Source: Apostichopus japonicus (lineage: Eukaryota; Echinodermata; Holothuroidea; Aspidochirotida; Stichopodidae). Taken from it: DNA of 64,000 nt. The stretch spans positions 7,986,501-8,050,500 of the forward strand of contig NC_092573.1 of NCBI RefSeq assembly GCF_037975245.1, written 5' to 3'. Of the stretch, positions 10,356 to 19,589 are shown piece by piece; positions within the stretch are counted from its first letter, which is position 1, and each line of letters begins with the position of its first letter. The translations under genes were made by a program, and so were the position numbers. The notes beneath the pieces are model-generated. The model was not told the origin of the DNA. It worked only from the letters and a program-made list of their open reading frames with translations, and searched no databases.

Positions 10356-11943
10356 GTAAGTTTTCTTGATACTTTCTGTGTGATTGCCTTTTGACCCTTG
10401 CAACTTACCTCATTCCAACTTTTCCCTAAAAACAATTAATTCCAACTAACAAAGCCTGCTTCTGTTTGGGATAGTTTTACATCTGAAATCGTTTTGCCTT
10501 TAAAGACTTTGAAGTATGATTTAAGACAGAATTTTAGTCTTCGTATGATTTTTTCCCAAAAAGAAAAGGACAATTGAGTGAAGCAATATCTCGCTAGCTA
10601 TCCCGGATTGTTTTTTAAAGCATTCAGCGTTAACAAAATGAAATATCTGCAAGTTTTTAAAGTAAAGAATTTTGATGACTACGAGAATAGGCGTTGGAGG
10701 CGGGTGAGGGGCGGGTGAGGGGGGGAGGCTGGAAGGGCTGCAGCCGACCAAATATTTTTGTGAAAATTCGGGCAATATGCTGAAGGAAATCAATAGTTTA
10801 AAAACAACTAAGCTTGCCCGACTAATTCTCCTTTACAGTACTAACACGGCAAATGATTGTATGTAATTGACATGCGATGTAATAACCGATGCATGCCTAT
10901 ATGATATGTACATTAACATGCTGAACGCGCGGAGCAAGCGAGCGGAAAAAATTGGTTACATTTTCGGGCAAGTCGTTACAGCCTCTCCCCCTCAATCAAA
11001 TTGGGCTCCTATTACTACGACTCCTCAGTGCAGGCTTTAATGTTAAAGTTAATTCATTGTTTTATAAAATCTGTTACTCAACCCAAAAACAATCTGTTAA
11101 CTTTGAATAAGAAACAAATTATCATTGGATTACATGAAACGCAATTGTCTTGGACAGATCTGAAACATATTAGTAACACGTTATGAAAATACATAAAAGT
11201 TCTTTGTTTCCCATTGAATTATGTGTTTCATCTGAAAAGCTGACCTAACGATCTCTGTGTCAGAACAATGGATCTTTTCTGAAATTAAATTGCCATAGAA
11301 ACACAATTTGGATGCATAGAAGTGGTTTTACAGCGGACCAACAAATATCAAAATTATTTTTGTGAATAAAGTCAACCTTTTCAAGTGTCTTTATGTTCTA
11401 TCGTTTAGGCTGCTATACATTTTAATTTAGCAAAAAAAAAAACACAAACTTGGATGAGGATGAGCCTTAGAAAGAATCCTCAGGGCACGTAATTTAAACC
11501 ATACGCGGAAAGTTGCCTTCAAAGTCGTATGGATCAGAATATACTGTACAGTTATTTGTCAACAAGACAAAATTATTTAAAGTCCAATGTGCTTCGTGAC
11601 AAAGTTTACCATGAATGCTAGCAATAATATCATCGCAAGCTGATTGAAACAGTCAAGCATTAGCTTTGTAGTGACAACCAAGTTATAAGGTTTGACAAAT
11701 ATAATTGTATCAACTCGATTATAAATGATACATCATAGAAGTCACTGTATCATAGTTACAGACTTTTTTTTTTTGAAAGACTTACTATTTCATTTTAGAA
11801 ATATCATTAGCGGTTCTATGCTCGTCTGATAACACATTCAAATTTGGTTTTATTTAATTTAATATTTGTTATCTTATTGTACTTGTTTATACCATTTCTG
11901 TTTTAAGTTAACAAAAACTTTTTGATTTCGGCTTTCTTTACAG
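10356..11943 (+). other. Intron with an A-specific MITE
   Basis: This intron aligns with 51644-53180 apart from insertions on each side: the element at 10683-11013 here and the segment of about 52,330-52,970 in copy B. No additional exon is recognised. Confidence 0.65.
10683..11013 (-). mobile_element. MITE of the ggcgtaggagccc family (copy 1)
   Basis: A 331-base insertion is absent from copy B, which reads continuously through TGACTAC-AACTCCTC. ACTAC repeats at both edges (10678-10682 and 11014-11018). Read on the minus strand it begins AATAGGAGCCCAATT and matches the element at 17392-17825 over much of its length, including TGACTTGCCCGAAAA-like and ATATCATATA-like blocks. No ORF is present. 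Confidence 0.72.
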
Positions 11944-12258
11944 GCCTTGGAAAAGTTCAAAATTTACAAGTGCAAACCCTGAGGGAGGACGGCAAACTTC
12001 TGGTTACTTGGGACCCCCCAGAAAATACTTACAACTGTACCATCTTTGGGTACGGTCTGTGGGTAGACTTTATCGGTATCGCATCCTGCAAGAACAATGA
12101 ATTAATTTACGAGGATTCCTACATAGTTAACACTACGGAGAAGATTTTGGACGGATTGCAGTCGTACTCAAACTATTATTTGAGCGTGAAACCATTAATT
12201 AACTACGGTGGAAATCCCCCAGAATGGCATGGTTCTAAAGGAACTACGAAAGCAGTCA
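11944..12258 (+). CDS. Gene A FN3-9 (cysteine-pair type)
   Basis: This 105-codon phase 1-1 exon lies between CTTTACAG and GTAAGA. GKVQNLQVQT is the A strand, KLLVTWDPPENTYNC the B strand with the first cysteine, and IASCKN the second cysteine; LQSYSNYYLSVKPL is E-F. The partner 53181-53495 has the same length but differs at roughly a third of residues, concentrated after the first cysteine. Confidence 0.88.
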
Positions 12259-12965
12259 GTAAGATCAACCCCCTTTTTCTTCAAGACTTTTCTTTCCCTG
12301 TTCCTATATGTCTAATATTCTATTCAGTGTAATTAGAATTGCTATAGACATTGTTTTGAGAAAATGTGAATCATGTGCACACTTCATTAAACAATGGAGA
12401 GCCATCCTCAAAACAGTTTGCCCATCTTCATTTTAGATTATAATGATTGAGACAGATCAATGATGATCATCTCTCATCGGAAAACCTCAATAATAAAAAC
12501 ACTTTTGATATAAAGTCATCACATACATTCTGTTACTTCTAAAAAATGCTGCATTGTCAATGTAATATTTCGACAAATGTGTGTACCCGTTCGTATCCTA
12601 AAACGATAAAACCTTTTTAATATGGTCAGTTACTCAGTTCGTAGGTTTCGTGACTCACCGTATGGTTACATTTTGCATGTTAACTCCATGAGATTGTTTA
12701 TAAGTACGTTGGTAAAGCATACGTCTGTGTGATAAAGGTGAAGTCATGTTGATAAGCGTTATGGGTCTGCTGTTAGTATCGATGATCTGGTATGTGAAAC
12801 CAGAAGATGTTTTTGAAGGAGAACTGAAAGTCATCATTATTGTTTGTGCAAAATCATAATTGAATATTTTATAGCTCACGTATGATGACTATCTTATGGT
12901 AAAAATTGGAATGTTTTGTATTACTTCTAATGAGTAAACTTATATGCATCTGTACCTTTTTGCAG

Positions 12966-13274
12966 GTCCCACAGGAATAGTTGAAGAAGTGGAGCTGAAG
13001 GAAAATGCTACAAGTGACAGAGGCCTTACGTTTGCTTGGAAGAAAGGACTGGATTGTGAAGAGCAGTTGGGACCAAACTTTGGATACAAGTGTGTGCTTT
13101 ATGAAATAATCGGAGGGAACCTAGAGATTGCTGGGAGCAAGCGGGTCTCGGAGCAACGTTGCTCATTCAGTGATTTGAAAGCGTGCGGAAGTTATATTTG
13201 TAGAGTGAAACCCGTGAATGACGACAACGAAGGAATTTTTTCGAGCCCGGTTTATGGGAACATTTCAGCTGCTG
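12966..13274 (+). CDS. Gene A FN3-10
   Basis: This 103-codon phase 1-1 exon lies between TTTTTGCAG and GTAAGA. GLTFAWKKGLDCEE and GYKCVLYEI form the B-C strands, SFSDLKACGSYICRVKPVN the E-F strands, and SSPVYGN the G strand. Compared codon by codon with 54176-54484 I count 20 replacement and 3 silent differences. The last 24 codons are identical. The following intron differs by only about 6% over its first 130 bases. Confidence 0.9.
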
Positions 13275-13904
13275 GTAAGAACATATGTTAATGAAACTAT
13301 ATTAACCAATTTAGGGTGAAGTATTACTCCTAACAGGGGAAGAGGGGAACCGTAGATACCCAAATTACTGCCATAACGCCATTAAGTTAAATGTTAGAAT
13401 ACCCTACGCTTTACGTGTTCCGTCGTCTTATTATTAGGTAATGTCTCTTATTTGGAATCGTGTGAACGGACCCTGGACCTGTACATTTGGTTCAGGAGTG
13501 CATCGTTTGCTCGAATTCCTTTCTTTTAATTTCAAACATGACATGATTACAAAACTGATTTTGGTATTCTACTGCCAAGCCTAGCATGTTTTCAGATATA
13601 GTTTCAGATACGCCAGATGTAAGATCCAATGCAGTTTCAGCACATCACATCACTTCTTTTCTGCCTTTCGGACGAATATAGAATAATTGATTAGTCGGCC
13701 TACGCACTCCCCAGAACCTGTAATATGTCAAACCTATTTAAAACTGTAAAGCAAACATTTTCAAATCTGTAACGTTACTAGAATTAACAGAAAATATAAG
13801 AAAAACTCTTAAACAAATTCAGTTGTCACTTATTGTTATTATTAATCTTTATAGCCCCTCTTTTCATTTTCTTTTTCTACTTGTGTCTTTCGTCTTTTCC
13901 TCAG
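13275..13904 (+). other. Intron between FN3-10 and FN3-11
   Basis: This intron is 630 bases and aligns with 54485-56279 of copy B, which carries an extra hAT-like element of about 1.1 kb. Position 13,470-13,500 shows the empty site. Nothing else is seen. Confidence 0.7.
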
Positions 13905-14219
13905 CTCTTGGAAGCGTCCGTAATATATCCGCTCTATTTCTCTACAATGGTGATGTCATGGTGCGTTGGCTTCCCCCAGATAATAGTGCAAATCTCTGCC
14001 CAGTAGATGGGTTTAAAATAAATTATACCTTACAAAGACATCAAGCCTGTTATAAATGCATCGACAGGGAAGAATCACCCTTGAAGTCCAACGAAACGTC
14101 CTTAGTAATGAAACATCTGTCGCCGTTTACAACCTACAAAATCAACATTGCCGTTGACGTACAAGGAGGGGCATCAGATCTGGAACCAACAGAAATTGTG
14201 TTAACCACGAGATTTGCGG
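13905..14219 (+). CDS. Gene A FN3-11 (cysteine-pair type)
   Basis: This 105-codon phase 1-1 exon lies between CTTTTCCTCAG and GTAACG. VMVRWLPPD is the B strand, LCPVDGFKINYTLQRHQAC the cysteine pair, then an extra cysteine in YKC, and LSPFTTYKINIAVDV the E-F strands. NIS, NYT and NET are sequons. Against 56280-56594 I count about 22 replacement and 3 silent codon differences. Confidence 0.9.
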
Positions 14220-15487
14220 GTAACGTGATCATCTTTTTTTGTAGTACATAGAAATATTAAGACCGTGTGTGATATTAGAAAACAATCATATAGCAAGCAA
14301 TCGAGAGTTATATATGGTTAATCTATGGATATACAATAGCCTCATCAAGTCAATGAAATTTCCGAGATGAAAGTTTCGTAAACACAATCATTAAAAGATT
14401 ATTCCCAATCAATTATCACGCACAGAGTGGTTTCGCACATGTTAGATGTGCTTTATCAATTCCACTGGTTTGGATCTGTTACATTATGAACCTCACACAA
14501 TCTACATACAGGAAACCGCTCGAATAGTCTGCCGGAAAATTGATTTGTTCAAACCTTCCTGTAAGTTCAATGTTGTTTAATTGAGTCTTCCGGTTTTCAG
14601 TATTTCTAAATTGCAAATTGAAGAAACTTCATTCACCATGGATGCACTGTAGTGATGATGAATGGAGTACAACCTTTCTCAGAATCGATAGAGTGGTATA
14701 ATACTAAGGTACACTCTCGTCTATTGGGTAACTGATGTCAGTGGCATAGGAAGGTACTTTTGAGTTGGGGGGGCTGAAGACTTATGGCCGGCCTGGGGGA
14801 GGGGTCTAAGGGGAGGGTGTCCCCCTCCCCTTTTGATTTTTTTTTGGAATTTCCAGGTGGCCTCAGGTGCAATTTGGTGCAATTTAGCACACTTCAACCA
14901 ACTCACTCCATTTTGTATATAATTTTGCATTTTCACCTGGCCTTAGATGCAATTTGGTGCTCCAAATGAGATTATTTTCTCATTTGGAAATGAAAAAGGG
15001 AGTTTTCCGACTTGCGAAGCGAAGCGGGGGGGGGGGCGGAATGATACTTCCGCCCCTCCATATTTTTCACTGGGATGGGGGGCTGGCGCCCCCAGCCCCC
15101 GATCCTACGCCCTTGAGTGATGTACACTGGTGGTCGCGCGAACAGGAATGAGTGCGCAAATAACATGTCTACCTCCGTTATTCTCTGTAAAATCATGGAA
15201 AACAGGATTCTTGATATAACCGGGATTCATCCTCGATCATGACCTGGATCGGGTTTCGTTGGCTTTCCCTTTGGGAAATACCGTCCAAGCAAAACTAAAA
15301 TAGAGCTCAAGAAAACGTTTCAATATGTCCACAGACTTAGATATTTATTCTGCGCATGTCATCTTTGAAATTCGAAGTATATCCTAGACATCATCCAAAC
15401 ATGATCCTATCCTATCCCTATCACTCTCCTTTCAAATAAATGTCAATATTTTAACGGATTTTGTTCCCTTTTTATTCTTCTTTAAAG
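14220..15487 (+). other. Intron with an A-specific MITE
   Basis: This intron aligns with 56595-57357 of copy B except for the insertion at 14739-15117 and smaller indels. No exon is recognised. Confidence 0.65.
14739..15117. mobile_element. MITE-like insertion, 379 bases
   Basis: The segment starts CAGTGGCATAGGAAGG and ends CCTACGCCCTTGAG, giving an imperfect inverted end (GGC-R-TAGGA). TGATGT flanks it on both sides (14733-14738 and 15118-15123). Copy B shows the uninterrupted site near 57,000. It contains C- and G-runs and no ORF of note. Confidence 0.72.
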
Positions 15488-15775
15488 CACCATTATTAGC
15501 ACCAAGGGTTTGGCCTGTAAATAGTAAAGTAACAAAAACTTCACTTGAGTTTAAATGGACTCGTCCTAACTGTACCAGCTTGAATGGTATCTTCAAGCAG
15601 TACACCATTGGTGGTAATGCCACAAAAGGAGAAACTGGAATATCTGGGAGGAACACTCGGTCTTACACTTTGCATCATCTCACTCCGTGCACAGTCTATT
15701 CTTTCACCGTGCGATTTGTCAACACTTTCCGTCGAGGACCAATAGGTGTTGCATATAAAAAGACGGAGGATGATA
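15488..15775 (+). CDS. Gene A FN3-12
   Basis: This 96-codon phase 1-1 exon ends before GTAAGT and follows an unusual TTTAAAG acceptor (copy B has CTTACAG). SLEFKWTRPNC, IFKQYTIGGN and LTPCTVYSFTVRFVNTF are the B, C and E-F strands, the last with a cysteine. NCT and NAT are sequons. The partner 57358-57648 is one codon longer. Confidence 0.87.
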
Positions 15776-15881
15776 GTAAGTTAAGAATTACAATATTTGG
15801 TAAAAAAATCTGAATAACGGAATATCACAGGCCTCAAGGATACGCATCTTAAGCAGCTGGATGTATTTAAAAGCGTGTACA

Positions 15882-16035
15882 ATAATGATGGTGCTGATGA
15901 TGATGCTCATGACGTTGACGATGACGATTATGATGATGGTGGTAGTGATGATGATGATGGTGATAACCATGATGGTGATGATGTTGATGTCGATGACGAT
16001 GACTTTGATGATGACGATGGCAATGACGATTTTTG
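15882..16035 (+). repeat. Imperfect GAT/GAC microsatellite
   Basis: Degenerate ATGATG and GATGAC units lie just upstream of the FN3-13 acceptor. Copy B has a longer and purer tract at the same place (about 57,860-58,080). The position next to an acceptor parallels the repeat before FN3-7. Confidence 0.9.
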
Positions 16036-16054
16036 CTTTTTTAAATTTTAACAG

Positions 16055-16375
16055 GGCCTGGCAGAAGCTTTAATTTGATGCTTGAGCCGCAGGATAATGG
16101 TGATTTGGTAGCTACCTGGCAAGAATCTGGCGAAAACCCTTGCAATGTTGACTCCTACATAATCAACATACAACCTGTAGGAGAAGGGAAGTGCGAAGAG
16201 ATCCATGTCATTGATGAATCGGATATAGTATTGGATAGAAATGATAGAAGTTATACATTCGGACGGTCTGAGTTATCACTCTGGGGTGGCACAGAGTATC
16301 AGGTCTCCCTCAGAGCTGTCAATACCATTGGAGAAAGTGACCCAGATGCTGCCAGGAAGTATACAAACGTGCTTC
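16055..16375 (+). CDS. Gene A FN3-13 (cysteine-pair type)
   Basis: This 107-codon phase 1-1 exon lies between TTTTAACAG and GTAAGT. NLMLEPQDNGDLVATWQESG gives A and B strands, NPCNVDSYIINIQPVGEGKC the cysteine pair, and WGGTEYQVSLRAVNTIGESD the E-F strands. The partner is 58107-58427 at identical length. Confidence 0.89.
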
Positions 16376-16537
16376 GTAAGTAATAGTCTTTGCAATAATA
16401 GATGGCAAATCGAATATCGTTAAACTTAATCAGGCTAAGACAAAAAGTCGCGTCTTCTCACTTTTTAGCACAGTGAGATATGACCTAGAAACCCTACACC
16501 ATGCGTAGTCAGGCAGCAAATTCACTGCCTTTATTAT

Positions 16538-18508
16538 CAGGTGCGTATCCAGGGGGGGTGCGTTGGGGGCGCGCGCCCCCCGGGTAAGGAAAAGAGGAGA
16601 GAAAAAAAAGAGAAGAAAAAAGGGAAAAGAGGGGGGGGGGGAAAAGAAAAGGAGGAGAGGAAGGAAGGGAAAAGAAAAAGAAAAAAAAGAGAAAAAAGGA
16701 GAACAGGGGGGGGGGGAGGTAGAAGATAGCCAAGACCTCGGGAAGAGAAAGAGGAACAGTCATAGTTAAAACGCTGATCCCTATTGTATACACAGGGTAG
16801 CCAGTGACAGATCAAGGATTTCGGAGGGGGTGTGCGCCTCACTCTACCCCTTACACCGACAACTCCATTTTTGACGTTTCCATTTTTCCTCTCTCACTAA
16901 TGTATCTATATAAATACTATATATGGTCTATCATAACGCGTGTGTGTGTGTGTGTATGGACGCCTTAAACAATTGTACAATAGTGCTATATGCAACCAAC
17001 TGTGGCTGGTCTTGAACTCGACCGAGTCGTCGGGGAACATGACCCATTTCGGGAAGGGGCGACCGCCCCCCCCCGAGCAAATTTTTTTTATGACAACGCT
17101 AGTAATTTCAAAATAGACAATGCTTAGATGCAACTTACAAGACCTGGGAAGTGTCATTTCCAGCGATCTGGGAGGCATTTTCGGGCAAAAATTTTATTGT
17201 ACGCTTCGCGCCAACTCATGGTGGCGCTTCGCTTAGATAGTTTGCCTACAGGCTTCGCCCCTCCCTTGGCAATTACTCGCTACACGCCTTTTCGAATTTG
17301 TAAAGCAAAGAGCAGATATAACATCATATCAGTGAGCATTGAAATGCATGTTCCAGGATGAACAGCCTCAAAAACTGTCTATGTGTGTAGTCAAAGGCGT
17401 AGGAGCCCAATTGGATTTGGGGACTGTAATGACTTGCCCGAAAAAAGCCAAAATTTTTCGCGCGCTAAGCTCGCGTTCAACATATAGATGCCAATATCAT
17501 ATAAGCAAGCATCGGTCATTACATCGCATGCCATCGTTTACCGTACGGTCCGTGAAAGTTGCACAGTATACCGCCGGATGCAAATGTAAACAACCAAATG
17601 TCTTATGCAGATGGAGAAAAAGCATACAGATCCATTTATGTCAAAACTCTCTTTTACAGTAGTAATATCGGCCAAGCTTAGAACTTTATTTTAATTACCA
17701 AGGAGATCATTTTTAAGTTATTCATTGCTATTTATTTTTCTTTCAGTAGGTGCCCGAAAAAAATGGGGAAAATTTGGTTGCGGAGGGGGGGGGCTGCAGC
17801 CCCCGCCTCCTACGGGACCTACGCCTATGTGTGTAGTGTTCGGTTTCGATATACCTGATATCGGAAATATCTGCTATTTTTCATTTCCTTTAACGCAGTT
17901 TTATAATAGCCATTATAAGAGGTTTTAATATTTCTACACCAATAAATTAACTGTGTCTGAATTTTCGACAATTTCCTCACCAACATTCTTCATCATACTT
18001 TTCTCTACTCGTGCAATTTTGACCTGTCTGTTAGGGGTTCAAGGAGGTTTTTCTATATTGGTTGTCCATAGATTGAATTTTGTGCAAAATTATGGGTATG
18101 TTCTGAAGTGATTTTATTCACGAGAAATGTGAATTTTCAAATTCTCAACAAATAATCGGCTTAAAACCTTGAAAAGTGGGGCTTTCGGATATTGTGGGCC
18201 GTGACGTAGAACCACCTACAAAAGCAATGATCCATAGGACATGCAATGAGGTCGAACATGATGTGTGACTGGTGACAATCTTCAAAAAGGTTATGGATGG
18301 AAAACAAACTTTTGGGAAATACTGCGGTTCTCAGGCAAAAGTGTACATCTGGTTGGTCATTTTCAAGAACGAGAAGTGCCATTTCCGGTGATCTGGGGGG
18401 TATCAAAACCAGAAATTTTCTTGTACGCTCCACGCCAACCGATGGTGGCGCTCCGCTTAGATAGTAATTCGCGCCCCCCCGGGTTAGAAAATCCTGGATA
18501 CGCGCCTG
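16538..18508. mobile_element. A-specific composite insertion of 1971 bases
   Basis: The ends form the inverted pair CAGGTGCGTATCCAGG / CCTGGATACGCGCCTG, and ATTAT flanks both sides (16533-16537 and 18509-18513). Copy B reads straight through the same site near 58,600 (CTGTATTTTAGTGC). Inside are a purine-rich tract (16,580-16,730), two copies of a GC-rich core also found elsewhere in the window (near 17,148-17,245 and 18,373-18,466), and a nested element at 17392-17825. No transposase is recognised. Confidence 0.8.
17392..17825 (+). mobile_element. Nested MITE of the ggcgtaggagccc family (copy 2)
   Basis: A 12-base direct repeat TATGTGTGTAGT flanks it (17380-17391 and 17826-17837). Ends are AAAGGCGTAGG and CCTACGCC. 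Its left half matches the element at 10683-11013 read in reverse. It lies inside the 16538-18508 insertion, so it is the younger of the two. Confidence 0.75.
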
Positions 18509-19155
18509 ATTATAGTGCAAAATACACTAGCAGGCGAATGTTATTCGTGATCGATTGGTATTAATTTTAAAATTTCACCCAATGTTCATCGCTTGATCAC
18601 ATTTAACCTTGAATAAGTCAATTTGAAAGTCAGTAGCAACTGGTCGTAAATGTAACACATGTTAAGAAATTATCACACATTAGTTTTAACTGATTAACTG
18701 GAACTCACCTTTACCAGTGTTTACTGATAAACCTATGAGAATCGCATGTAAATTTGGTGAAGGTTTATGAATTTATCTAGATCTCTAGCAAGTGAGTGGC
18801 ATTATCATGGCAAATCACAAGAAAATTTGTTCGTGCCTGTAACGTGCAAATGATTTATCAACATGAGAAAATAAATTTTTAAAAATTCCATTTCCAAGGA
18901 GTCTTGAATTCAGTTAACATTGAAAGATATACCAATAATTTAATAATTTTGGTGAATGGTTGTTCACAGAACCTTGATATGTGACACTATGATACTGTAA
19001 TATTGCGATGCTGTGGTTCTGCGATCTGTTATTTTGTGATTTTTTTCCTAGAGGAATGAAGAATTTGTCTGGCAGAGAAAAGTAAAAAAGTAGTGAGAGG
19101 TTAAGCGTCTTCAAAATATTTATGCAGAATCGGTTTATTATCATCTTCCCAACAG

Positions 19156-19442
19156 CGCCGTCTAGCAGCCCTGCGAAGGTCTATCTCCGAGCGATCGCTT
19201 CCACATCTTCGACGCTTTCATGGCGAAAAGTATTTTGCCCTCACACTAACGGGGAGATCACTGGGTACCGCTACCAGCTAACACTGAACGGTGAGGTGGT
19301 ACAAGAGGAAACAACGCAATCGCGAATGGTGGTGTTTAATGACTTGACTCCTGGGACCAACTACACGTTTAATGTCCAAGGTGGAACTTCAGCAGGTTTT
19401 GGTCCTTTGACTGATGACTTCTTCTTCGTGACTACTGAGTAA
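19156..19442 (+). CDS. Gene A FN3-14 and stop codon
   Basis: The last exon follows CTTCCCAACAG and ends in TAA at 19440-19442. STLSWRKVFCPHTNG, ITGYRYQLTLNGE and LTPGTNYTFNVQGGTSAGFG are classical FN3 strands; NYT is a sequon. The protein ends seven residues after the G strand with no membrane segment. Against 59418-59704 I count 31 replacement and 6 silent codon differences, while a 22-codon stretch from NYTF onward is unchanged in protein. Confidence 0.92.
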
Positions 19443-19583
19443 CTTTCGGATGGTCTGATGGTTGGACGTGTGTGTAACGAATAAAATACTTGCCCAGACT
19501 GTAGGAGTTTCTTAGTACATTGTGTAACCATCTTTGGGTCAAGTTAAATATAAGTTGACACGGTATGATAAGCAAATTATTTG

Positions 19584-19589
19584 AATAAA
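19584..19589 (+). terminator. Probable polyadenylation signal of gene A
   Basis: AATAAA lies about 140 bases after the stop in TTTGAATAAAAAATATG, and the sequence is conserved in copy B at 59844-59849. Another AATAAA at 19480-19485 is destroyed in copy B, so the conserved one is preferred. Confidence 0.6.

Noticed and set aside
16541-16842. Lysine/glutamate-rich and proline/phenylalanine-rich ORFs
   Set aside because: Artefacts of a purine-rich tract inside a transposon insertion absent from copy B.
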